Source: an uncultured Oribacterium sp. (GTDB taxonomy: Bacteria > Bacillota > Clostridia > Lachnospirales > Lachnospiraceae). Taken from it: a DNA stretch of 64,000 bases. This document shows, one piece after another, positions 51,399 through 59,320 of the stretch. How positions within the stretch are numbered: the first letter of the stretch is position 1; each line of letters opens with the position of its first letter. Made by a program: the position numbers and the translations under genes. Below the pieces are notes generated by a model that saw only the letters and a program-made list of their open reading frames with translations, was not told the DNA's origin and ran no database searches. The stretch spans positions 124,001 through 188,000 of the forward strand of contig CAMKKZ010000001.1 of NCBI GenBank assembly GCA_946413525.1, given 5' to 3'.

Positions 51399-53831
51399 TC
51401 ACTCTACACCATGCCGGAAATGCCCCCGGGTAAAGGTTTCGGGAAGGCAGCCAGACAAAATCCTCCGGGCCTCTTCCTTGGTTTCACTTGAAAAATCATA
51501 CCGAACGCTGTCAGGGGAAAGCCCCTTTATTTCTTCGGGTAAATCGTATACGCAATAGGGATCCGCATTATATATTTGATTGTAACAATATCTGCAATAC
51601 GTCTTCACGGGCATCCTTTTCCCCATCCTGTCAATCAAAAAGGCGGTGTCATTACCATGCCCGCACCTTCCGCAGCTTTTCAGGACGCAATTCGCGCTGA
51701 CCATCATGGGAAAACGACCATATACAGGCAATTCCCAAAAAAGAGCTTCTTTCCCGCCGTCCGGATCCCCCGGAAAGGCCTCAGCCTGATCCCTGTCGGA
51801 ATCAAGCTCAAACCGTGAGTCAATACATGGAAAGACGGTCCTGCCCTCGCGCCTTTCGGAATCGAGGCTCCTTCTCAGATTCATCAGCTCCCTTCTTGTA
51901 AGCTCCACAGGGAATGTCAGACTTCGCGCGCCCAGTCTTCTTAGCAGAAGGGCGGATTCACGATTAAAGGCATACACAGTGTAGTCAAAAACAAGTTCAG
52001 GAGACATGCTCTCCTTCAAATTGCCTGAAGAACCGTTCAGAAAAGGCTCCTGACCGGCGATATTCCAAAGCTGCCCCAGCTCATCAAGGGTACGGATGAG
52101 CACGGCATCCGGACGGGCTGCTCCCTGAAAAGGGCTTTTATCCGTAAGGAGGTCCCTCCAGTCCGGCCCTTTGTCATCGGAACGGCTTATGCGGCGAAGA
52201 CGGAGCCCGGCCTTCTTCCCGGCCTCATGGATCTCCTTTATTTTTTTACCGAGCATGTCTTCCGTAAAGCACGCCTCATCCAGATAAATCAAGGCCGTTT
52301 TCCTGTCCAGAAGCGCGGCCGAAAGCTGTCCCTCGCTTTCCACCGAAACCCTCCTCTCCGGTTCGGGATAAGGAGGAATTTCAACCATGTCCATGGGGAT
52401 AGGGACTGTATTTATGGCAACAGGTTTCGGCTGATCTGAACTCCGGCCCAGAGACACGCCATCGCGGGTATAATTCTTCTCGCAGGCCTTCAAAGCCTCT
52501 CTTCTAAGTCGCTTCAAAAGAGAAGCCGGGACAAAGAGCCCTTCGTCCATCGTGATGGAAACGGAAGCAAACTCAAATACAGTGCCTCCTGTACGCAACA
52601 GCCCCCTTTCAATCTCCTCCCTCGTTGTCGGGAGCTTCTCCGCAGCTTCAATTGGCTGATCAGAAACGACCTCGGCAAGGACAGGACGAACTTTGCCTTG
52701 TCCGTATACGCGCAGGATGGCCCTTTGCCCCTTTTTAAGTAAAAGCTCCGCATCAAGGGCCAGCTTTTTATTCTTTTCAATGTATTTTTCCCTGATATCA
52801 GAAATCACTTTTTCATCAGGGACCCGGAAAGCTTTTTCAGCCAGGGCAATCATTCCGCGTCCGTTATGGCGGGAAAGATAATGCGTCGTCCCGCCCCGGT
52901 CATAGAGCTCGGCAAGTATTCTCTTGTCCTCTTCCGAAACCCTGTATCCCTCAGGATCCTTCCTCAGCATATCCAGGTATTTTCTGTAGACGGAGACAAC
53001 GCCTGCCGTATATACAGGCGGCTTCATCCTGCCCTCTATCTTCAACGAGCGGATTCCGGCTTCAAGCAGGGCGGGAAGCATGTCAATCGTACACATGTCC
53101 TTCATGCTGAGGTAAAAGGCTTTTTGCCCCTTCACGGGCTGCTTCCTGTCCGTTTGCCGGATACGTTCCTTGCGGATTTCCGGCAATTCCACAGAATAAG
53201 GCAGCCGGCAGGGACCGGCGCAGCGTCCCCTGTTCCCGGATCTCCCGCCTAAAAAAGAAGAAAAAAAACAGGCTCCAGAGTAGCTGTAGCACATCGCCCC
53301 ATGAATAAACGCTTCCAGCTCCACATCAAGCCCCTCTTCAAGCAGGCCGTCCCGGATCAGGCGGATTTCATCAAGCCCGAGTTCCCTTGAAAGAATGACC
53401 CGCCTTATACCGAGGCGCGACAAAAGGCGCACTCCGTCCAGGCTGGTAATAGTCATCTGAGTGCTTGCGTACAGAGGTAGCCCGGGGAAAAGCCTGGAAA
53501 CCAGGGAAGCCACCCCCAGATCCTGTATTATCAGCCCATCCACACCGGCCTCATAATATGGGAGCAGGTATGAATAAAGCTCAAGGAGCTCTGTATCCTT
53601 GAAAAGGATATTAAGGGTCATATAAAGACGGACACCGAAAAGATGACAATGCCGGAGGGCCCGAAGGAGCATGTCCTCCTCTGACTTTGCGGACTCGGAA
53701 AATGCCCTGGCGGAGAACCTCCGGCCTCCCATATAAATTGCGTCCGCCCCCGCATTGACTGCGGCTACTGCGGAATCAAAAGAGCCGGCCGGCGCCAGCA
53801 GCTCCGCCGAAAATGCGTTTTTGTCATTCAT
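51399..53831 (-). CDS. U32 family peptidase / collagenase-like protein
   Basis: An 810-residue protein of the U32 family with an extra C-terminal domain. The N-terminal half has ELLAPAGSFDSAVAAVNAGADAIYMG, VDGLIIQDLGVASL and the iron-sulfur-like Cys cluster GNRGRCAGPCRLPY with CYSYSGACFFSSFLGGRSG. A DUF3656-type middle region and a second Cys-rich end (SCGRCGH, CRYCYNQIY) follow. Many U32 proteins act in RNA or prenoid hydroxylation rather than proteolysis; the role here is open. The ATG is 8 bases after the zapA stop. Confidence 0.9.
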   Translation of the reverse strand: MNDKNAFSAELLAPAGSFDSAVAAVNAGADAIYMGGRRFSARAFSESAKSEEDMLLRALRHCHLFGVRLYMTLNILFKDTELLELYSYLLPYYEAGVDGLIIQDLGVASLVSRLFPGLPLYASTQMTITSLDGVRLLSRLGIRRVILSRELGLDEIRLIRDGLLEEGLDVELEAFIHGAMCYSYSGACFFSSFLGGRSGNRGRCAGPCRLPYSVELPEIRKERIRQTDRKQPVKGQKAFYLSMKDMCTIDMLPALLEAGIRSLKIEGRMKPPVYTAGVVSVYRKYLDMLRKDPEGYRVSEEDKRILAELYDRGGTTHYLSRHNGRGMIALAEKAFRVPDEKVISDIREKYIEKNKKLALDAELLLKKGQRAILRVYGQGKVRPVLAEVVSDQPIEAAEKLPTTREEIERGLLRTGGTVFEFASVSITMDEGLFVPASLLKRLRREALKACEKNYTRDGVSLGRSSDQPKPVAINTVPIPMDMVEIPPYPEPERRVSVESEGQLSAALLDRKTALIYLDEACFTEDMLGKKIKEIHEAGKKAGLRLRRISRSDDKGPDWRDLLTDKSPFQGAARPDAVLIRTLDELGQLWNIAGQEPFLNGSSGNLKESMSPELVFDYTVYAFNRESALLLRRLGARSLTFPVELTRRELMNLRRSLDSERREGRTVFPCIDSRFELDSDRDQAEAFPGDPDGGKEALFWELPVYGRFPMMVSANCVLKSCGRCGHGNDTAFLIDRMGKRMPVKTYCRYCYNQIYNADPYCVYDLPEEIKGLSPDSVRYDFSSETKEEARRILSGCLPETFTRGHFRHGVE

Positions 53832-53838
53832 GATATTA

Positions 53839-54300
53839 TTAGCTGCTCCTCGCGCCTGCCTTTACGCTAATGACTTTTCTGGAATCTTCCGATTCAATCA
53901 TCGTGTCCTCCCTTGCCGTATTGGCTTTTTCCCTCGCCTCATACTCGGCCAGTTGACGCTGAACGGATTCCAACTGCTTAAGCGCTGCCTCAAGCTTCAT
54001 CTGTGTATTGATCAGGTCGTGCTTTGCGGAATAGGCTTCCCTCTCCATTTCTTCCATTTCCTTCTGGAGGAGCCGGGTTTTCTCCTGCTGCATGAAAAGG
54101 TCATCGCAGACATTGATCTGCAGGAGGAGGGCTTTTACGGTTTCATCCATCTTATTGTAATTCCTGAACTCCTTCCGGAACGTCAGGATCTTTGCATTAA
54201 GGTAGCCGGCTACCTCATGGAGATAAGCCTCTGATTTTGCTCCACTGAGCTCATATATCTGGCCGTCGATTACGACTTCCACTGTATTTTTCTCTGCCAT
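53839..54300 (-). CDS. zapA: cell division protein ZapA
   Basis: The 153-residue protein has the ZapA N-terminal domain (VEVVIDGQIYELSGAKSEAYLHEVAGYLNAKI, about 8-40) and a long coiled coil (about 60-135, with EKTRLLQKEMEEMEREAY). ZapA bundles FtsZ filaments at the division ring. It directly precedes the U32 peptidase gene, the usual Firmicutes order zapA-U32. AGGGG lies before the ATG. Confidence 0.93.
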   Translation of the reverse strand: MAEKNTVEVVIDGQIYELSGAKSEAYLHEVAGYLNAKILTFRKEFRNYNKMDETVKALLLQINVCDDLFMQQEKTRLLQKEMEEMEREAYSAKHDLINTQMKLEAALKQLESVQRQLAEYEAREKANTAREDTMIESEDSRKVISVKAGARSS

Positions 54301-54339
54301 ATTCCCCTACCATTTCCAAATCATGCCCAAAGTGGGAAC

Positions 54340-54395
54340 TATATCATCATTAATAACTACATTTCGATTGCCGCAAGCTATACGGTCTCTTCTGG
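54340..54395. repeat. repeat-like tail at the end of ruvB
   Basis: On the minus strand GAAGAGACCGTATAGCTTGCG spans the last codons and stop of ruvB and matches the end of the NusG-II gene (GAAGAGTCATAGCGATTGCG) and the 21.4 kb repeat. Confidence 0.45.
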
Positions 54396-55403
54396 AAAAC
54401 GAAGCACATCCTGATATGGCAGGCCAAGGTGCCTGTAGGCATTGACCGTTGCCATCCGTCCCCTGGGGGTTCTGTTCAGAAAGCCATTCATCAGGAGATA
54501 AGGCTCATATACATCCTCCAATGTCCCGCTGTCTTCCCCCAAAGCGGCCGAAAGCGTCTCCAGACCTACGGGGCCGCCATTAAATTTTTCTATTATTGTA
54601 AGGAGATAAGCACGGTCATTCTGGTCAAGGCCCAGCTTGTCTACGTCCAATATGTCCAATGCGTAATCAGCGGACTCCTCCGTTATCTTCCCATCATAAC
54701 GTATGTCGGCAAAATCCCTGACCCTCTTTAAAAGGCGGTTGGCAAGGCGGGGCGTACCCCTGGATCTAAGCGCAATGCGTTCAGCGCCCTCATTATTGAT
54801 CTGAACCTTTAGGACCTTGCCGGAACGAAGGACAATTTCTTTTAATTCCTCGACCGTGTAAAACTCAAGCTTTGAAATAATCCCAAACCTGTCCCGTAAA
54901 GGAGCTGAAAGAAGGCCGGCTCGGGTTGTTGCCCCGATCAAAGTGAAATGTGGAAGATCCAGCCGGATTGACCTTGCCGATGAGTCCTTCCCTATCATAA
55001 TATCAATGGCAAAGTCTTCCATGGCCGGATACAGCACTTCTTCCACCTGCTTGTTTAAGCGATGGATCTCATCGACAAACAACACGTCCCCTTCAGAAAG
55101 ATTATTTAAGATTGCTGCCATTTCGCCGGGCTTCTCAATGGCAGGCCCGGATGTAACCTTTATATTCACCTTCAATTCATTCGCGATAATATTTGCGATA
55201 GTTGTTTTTCCAAGCCCGGGCGGTCCATAAAACAGGCAATGATCCAGCGACTGGCCCCGTTTTTTTGCGGCGGCAATATACACGGACATCATTTCTTTTA
55301 ATTTGTGTTGCCCGATGTAATCAGCCAGCAGCTTCGGCCGAATCGTAGCGTCAAGCCTGACATCCTCCTGCGTTTCATCCGTGTTGATGATCTTTCGTTC
55401 CAT
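54378..55403 (-). CDS. ruvB: Holliday junction DNA helicase RuvB
   Basis: AAA+ motor that drives branch migration with RuvA. The 341-residue protein has the standard length and motifs: [14 protein letters not shown], Walker [10 protein letters not shown] (about residues 60-68), Walker [10 protein letters not shown], sensor 1 [20 protein letters not shown] and a C-terminal winged helix ([16 protein letters not shown]). AAAGGAGGG precedes the ATG. It follows ruvA by 39 bases. The end is in a repeat. Confidence 0.98.
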   Translation of the reverse strand: MERKIINTDETQEDVRLDATIRPKLLADYIGQHKLKEMMSVYIAAAKKRGQSLDHCLFYGPPGLGKTTIANIIANELKVNIKVTSGPAIEKPGEMAAILNNLSEGDVLFVDEIHRLNKQVEEVLYPAMEDFAIDIMIGKDSSARSIRLDLPHFTLIGATTRAGLLSAPLRDRFGIISKLEFYTVEELKEIVLRSGKVLKVQINNEGAERIALRSRGTPRLANRLLKRVRDFADIRYDGKITEESADYALDILDVDKLGLDQNDRAYLLTIIEKFNGGPVGLETLSAALGEDSGTLEDVYEPYLLMNGFLNRTPRGRMATVNAYRHLGLPYQDVLRFPEETV

Positions 55404-55442
55404 CTCCCTCCTTTGTTTAAGTGATAAAAATGATTCTCATGC

Positions 55443-56063
55443 CTAAAAGGAGAGCTGGCGCAGGCTTAGCTTCAGAATCTCATCCGCGTTCATCCCATCC
55501 TTCAAATCCACGTTCCGTATGGCTCTGGAAGCCTCCGCGCTGCTAAAGCCCAGCGCTATAAGGGCTTCTTCCGCCTCCCTGGCCGCAGAACCGGCGGCTG
55601 TGGAGAATTCTGTCTCCAAAAAAGTGGTCTTCCCCCCTTCCGTGCCGGCAAAAGCCTGTCCTGCATCCACCTTGTCCCTAAGATCCAGAATCAGCCTTTC
55701 CGCAGTTCTTTTCCCAATACCCGGTGCAGTCTGTATCAACTTACTGTTGCCGCTCAAAATGGCCTGCCGCAGCGCATTAGGCTTCAATGTAGAAAGGATG
55801 CCAAGAGCCCCCTTTGGTCCAACTCCACTGACAGACAGGAGCTGCACAAACATGTCCCGATCCTCCCGATGAAGGAAACCGAAAAGTTCCATGGCATCCT
55901 GTCTGACAGAAAAATAAGTGTGGATTTTCACTTCGGATCCAATGGGGGGCAGCTCGGAAAGGACGGACAGAGGGACACGAATTCCAAATCCGATTCCAAA
56001 GGCCTCCGCCACGATCATGCCATCTCTTGCTTCACGAAGCGTACCATTTATGAAATTAATCAT
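55443..56063 (-). CDS. ruvA: Holliday junction DNA helicase RuvA
   Basis: The 206-residue protein recognises four-way junctions. It has the OB fold (INFINGTLREA), two helix-hairpin-helix motifs (LLSVSGVGPKGALGIL and LIQTAPGIGKRTAERLILDLRDK) and the C-terminal RuvB-binding domain (EEALIALGFSSAEASRAI). The ATG at 56063 is supported by GGGAG; a small hairpin (GGGTGTT/AACACCC) sits just before it. A plausible promoter (TTGCCT, 17 bases, TAGACT) lies around 56101-56129. Confidence 0.97.
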   Translation of the reverse strand: MINFINGTLREARDGMIVAEAFGIGFGIRVPLSVLSELPPIGSEVKIHTYFSVRQDAMELFGFLHREDRDMFVQLLSVSGVGPKGALGILSTLKPNALRQAILSGNSKLIQTAPGIGKRTAERLILDLRDKVDAGQAFAGTEGGKTTFLETEFSTAAGSAAREAEEALIALGFSSAEASRAIRNVDLKDGMNADEILKLSLRQLSF

Positions 56064-56262
56064 TCTATTCTCCCAGGGTGTTTTTAACACCCAGCCAAAG
56101 TCTAACACAGAAGCATTGTCAAGGCAAGAGCAAGAAAGACTTGCCAAATTTCATATTTTATGCCACCATTATAAGACGTTTCCCATTTGCCGCCCAGGCG
56201 GCTCAGAGCTACAGATATTTATTTTTATCTATTTATCGAAATATTTATCGAAAGGAAGAAAA

Positions 56263-57420
56263 ATGCAAAGAAAACGGACATGCGCATCCTCCCAGTCTTT
56301 AATGAGATTTCGCGGAAGCAGGATTCTTTCCCTTGCTGTCCTGCTGCTTCTTTTGACGACAGGATGTGAAAAGAAAATCGGTCATGGTGGCGAAGAAATC
56401 AGCCCTTCGGCAAAGGAAGATCAAACGGAGGCGCATTCGGAAGCGGCGGGGAATGAAGAGGGACAGGGAGCCGCAGAGGCTACGGAGCTTATTTCCCCTG
56501 ATGGCGGGCAGGCGCCTGCTGCCGCAGTGTCCCCTCATGGAGAGTGGGAAATATACCCACAGAACGCTCGCGTCCTTACCGCTGTCAATGCTCGCGTCTC
56601 CCCGGATGGTGAATCTTCTATCGCGGCGGTACTCAATGAAAATGAGGAAGTCCGTCTTATGGGAAGCACGGGAAGCTATTATGAAGTGGAATATCAAGGG
56701 ACAAGATGTTACGTCATGAGGAAATATATCTTTCCGGATAATTACCTTTCGATGGGACACGCGCCCTTCTCCCCTCCGGCTTCCTTGTCCCAGATTGACC
56801 CGAATAAGCCCATGGTGGCCCTGACCTTTGACGACGGTCCAAAAGCAGAAGTGACAAACCGCATCCTTGCTGCGCTTGAAAGTCATGGCTCGCGTGCCAC
56901 TTTTTACATGATGGGGGGCAGGGTGGTCGGTGAAAATAATGAATGTGTCAAAAAAATGCTCTCCATGGGATGCGACATTGGAAATCACACCTATAACCAC
57001 GATTATTTCAATGTGATCAGCTTGTCGGAAATACGGCCCGCGGTACGAAAGGCGGATTATATGATAGAGGAAACCTGCGGTCAGAGCCCCACCTCCCTCC
57101 GACCCCCTGGAGGAGCGGTGGATGAAGCGGTTTCCGAAGAGCTCAGGAAGCTGGGACTTGCGTCAATCCTTTGGTCTATCGATACGCTGGATTGGGACAC
57201 GAAGGATGCCGACAACACCTACCGGGTGGTTATGGAAAAGGTACGGGACGGGGACATCATCCTTATGCATGACACCTATTCGCAGACTGCTGATGCCGCG
57301 GAACGCCTGATTCCGGCCCTCATCGAAAGGGGCTTTCAATTGGTGACGGTATCTGAACTGGCTGCTTCAAGGGGACAGGTCCTTGAGCCTGGCAAGGTCT
57401 ATTCCCAGTTCTGGAAATGA
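56263..57420 (+). CDS. lipoprotein with SH3 domain and NodB polysaccharide deacetylase domain
   Basis: A 385-residue exported enzyme likely removing acetyl groups from peptidoglycan or other wall glycans. A lipoprotein signal ends in LLTTGC (about residue 34). An acidic linker follows, then a bacterial SH3-like wall-binding domain (about 95-155, ARVLTAVNARVSPDG). The NodB domain covers about 180-350, with metal Asp in LTFDDGP, His pair in HTYNHDY, RPPGGAV, and LHxH-like ILMHDTY. GGAAG is 6 bases before the ATG. It is a plus-strand gene among minus-strand genes, divergent from ruvA. Confidence 0.92.
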   Translation: MQRKRTCASSQSLMRFRGSRILSLAVLLLLLTTGCEKKIGHGGEEISPSAKEDQTEAHSEAAGNEEGQGAAEATELISPDGGQAPAAAVSPHGEWEIYPQNARVLTAVNARVSPDGESSIAAVLNENEEVRLMGSTGSYYEVEYQGTRCYVMRKYIFPDNYLSMGHAPFSPPASLSQIDPNKPMVALTFDDGPKAEVTNRILAALESHGSRATFYMMGGRVVGENNECVKKMLSMGCDIGNHTYNHDYFNVISLSEIRPAVRKADYMIEETCGQSPTSLRPPGGAVDEAVSEELRKLGLASILWSIDTLDWDTKDADNTYRVVMEKVRDGDIILMHDTYSQTADAAERLIPALIERGFQLVTVSELAASRGQVLEPGKVYSQFWK

Positions 57421-57429
57421 TTCAAACAC

Positions 57430-57579
57430 GCAACTATCCAGTTAACACCTATGGCAAATACCCATGCGGGCGGACAAGGCGCAATGCCTTGTCCGCCCAT
57501 CTGATTTCAGGGAATTCCAAATGAAAAGCAGGCTTGCCATTTGGAATTCCCTGAAATCCGGCGAACGTTGAATCATTAC
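57430..57579. repeat. palindromic MITE-like element, copy D (right module, new left hairpin)
   Basis: Left end GCAACTATCCAG; right end, inverted, GTAATGATTCAACG. Inside are a perfect 13-base hairpin GGGCGGACAAGGC/GCCTTGTCCGCCC and the long stem GATTTCAGGGAATTCCAAAT with its complement. The right end overlaps the last codon and supplies the stop of rpe. Confidence 0.8.
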
Positions 57580-58232
57580 ATGATTGAATGAAAACGTCGT
57601 ATATTATCACGAATTTGATCTTTCGGGGAAAAGATGGAGGAACCGGCAATGATATAATCCGCTCCCGCATCCATTACCTCCAAAATATTGGACAGTTTGA
57701 TACCTCCATCGACAGCAATTCTCGCATGGCATCCAGAGCCGGAGGCCATTTCTTTTACGGCTTTGACCTTGTCCAGGGTGTAAGGAATTAATTCCTGCCC
57801 CCCAAAGCCTGGATTGACCAGCATGATAAGGACGATATCCAGAAGAGGAAGAATATTTTCAAGAACGGAAACCGGCGTGGCGGGGTTAAGCGCTATGCCG
57901 GCCTTCATGTTCAGGGCATGGATTTCCGACAATGCCCTGTCGACATGTCTTTCCGCTTCTATGTGAATCGTTACGGCGTCCGCGCCGGCATCCCTCATTT
58001 CCCTGAAATACCTTGACGGCTCCTCCACCATCATATGTACGTCAAAAAAGGAATTGCTGACTTTCCTGATGGACTTAATAACAGGCATCCCAAAAGAAAT
58101 ATTTGGGACGAAAGCGCCATCCATCACATCAAAATGAAAGTGATCGATGCCAGCTTCTTCAGCAGCATGTATGTCCCCGGCCAAATCAGAAAAATCGGCC
58201 GCAAGGAGTGATGGCAAAAGCGTTACTGCCAT
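57576..58232 (-). CDS. rpe: ribulose-phosphate 3-epimerase
   Basis: Interconverts ribulose 5-phosphate and xylulose 5-phosphate in the pentose phosphate pathway. The 218-residue TIM barrel shows LLAADFSDL, HFHFDVMDGAFVPN (metal His and catalytic Asp), DVHMMVEEP, MLVNPGFGGQ and the second catalytic Asp in IAVDGGIKLSN. GGAAGGG precedes the ATG. It closes the rsmB-rlmN-prpC-prkC-rsgA-rpe run. Its stop codon TAA is the first three bases after G in the end of repeat copy D. Confidence 0.97.
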   Translation of the reverse strand: MAVTLLPSLLAADFSDLAGDIHAAEEAGIDHFHFDVMDGAFVPNISFGMPVIKSIRKVSNSFFDVHMMVEEPSRYFREMRDAGADAVTIHIEAERHVDRALSEIHALNMKAGIALNPATPVSVLENILPLLDIVLIMLVNPGFGGQELIPYTLDKVKAVKEMASGSGCHARIAVDGGIKLSNILEVMDAGADYIIAGSSIFSPKDQIRDNIRRFHSIM

Positions 58233-58254
58233 TTTTACCCTTCCTTTCTTTAAT

Positions 58255-58410
58255 CGCGGATTCCTAAGTGCAGGTCATTAAGAGCAGATCTCCAGATGCA
58301 GGTCATTAAGAAGAGCTCTTTAAGTGCAGGTCCTTGAAAAATCTCCAGGCGCAGGTCATCAAATGCAAGTCCTTTAAGGGCAGGATCTTGAGCGCAGGCT
58401 TTCAATACTG
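58255..58410. repeat. degenerate 13-28 base tandem repeats between rsgA and rpe
   Basis: On the minus strand GACCTGCACTTAA and variants (AATGACCTGCATCTGGAGAT, CAAGGACCTGCACTTAA) recur about seven times. The last codons of rsgA (for LELRDLKQY) look like one more unit. Confidence 0.75.
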
Positions 58411-59307
58411 CTTAAGGTCCCGAAGCTCCAGGTAAAGCCCCCGGTAGCTTCGGTAACGTTCCTCCGGAATCCGCCCTTCCCGAACCGCCTGTTTCACCGC
58501 GCAATCTGACAAAGACTCTCCAATATGGAGGCAGGTATTGTACCTGCATTTTGTCCTATATGGTTCAAATTCCGGATAATAGTACATCAGCCGGTCCGCG
58601 CTCACATCCGAAACAGCTAATGATGTGAATCCAGGCGTATCCAGGATATAGACATCGTTGTCAAGGCAGAAAAGCTCGCTATGCCTGGTCGTGTTCTTCC
58701 CTCTGGATATTTTTCTGGAGAGTTCCCCCGTCGCCATCCCTGCGCCGGGACACAGAATATTCAGCAGACTGGATTTTCCTGTGCCGGAGGGGCCTGACAG
58801 GACGGAAGTTTTTCCTTCGAGAATTTTCATGACATCCCCTACATACTTTTCCGACCTGGTGTGAATCGGGATGGCCGTGTAACCCGCCTGTCGATATATC
58901 GATAAGACGCGGGACACAAAAGACATCCTGTCCGCATCCCCCTCCATCAAATCTAATTTATTGAACAGGATGACCACAGGTATTCCTTTTTCATCCATAT
59001 TGATCAGGAAACGATCCAACAGGGGAAGGCTGGGATCAGGGTCTTTCAGGGAAAACAACATGACAGCCTGATCCACATTCGCGACTTCCGGACGCAGCAT
59101 CCGGTTCCTGCGCGGCATGAGACGGACAATGTTGCCGCAGCGCTCCTTCTCGGAGTCCATGACCTCCTCTATCTCCACATCGTCTCCTACAAGAGGCTTC
59201 TCATTCCGATTCCGGAAAATCCCCCTTGCCTTACATTCAAAATCCCCTTCCGGGGTATGCACATAGTAAAAACCGCCAATTCCTTTATATATTTTTCCTG
59301 AAAGCAT
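58402..59307 (-). CDS. rsgA: ribosome small subunit-dependent GTPase A
   Basis: A late-stage 30S assembly factor. The 301-residue protein has the OB-fold start (MLSGKIYKGIGGFYYV), the circularly permuted GTPase order with G4 FNKLDL before G1 GPSGTGKSSLLN and G3 DTPGF, and the C-terminal zinc finger with the C-x4-C-x-H-x-C pattern (CRYNTCLHIG..DC). The start at 59307 begins the family homology; the site AGGTTTCAAGG is weak. It follows prkC by 13 bases, as in Bacillus (prpC-prkC-cpgA-rpe). Confidence 0.96.
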   Translation of the reverse strand: MLSGKIYKGIGGFYYVHTPEGDFECKARGIFRNRNEKPLVGDDVEIEEVMDSEKERCGNIVRLMPRRNRMLRPEVANVDQAVMLFSLKDPDPSLPLLDRFLINMDEKGIPVVILFNKLDLMEGDADRMSFVSRVLSIYRQAGYTAIPIHTRSEKYVGDVMKILEGKTSVLSGPSGTGKSSLLNILCPGAGMATGELSRKISRGKNTTRHSELFCLDNDVYILDTPGFTSLAVSDVSADRLMYYYPEFEPYRTKCRYNTCLHIGESLSDCAVKQAVREGRIPEERYRSYRGLYLELRDLKQY

Positions 59308-59320
59308 CCTTGAAACCTGC

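Noticed and set aside
58255..58410. CRISPR array
   Set aside because: Units are degenerate, 13-28 bases, without equal spacers; no cas gene in the window.
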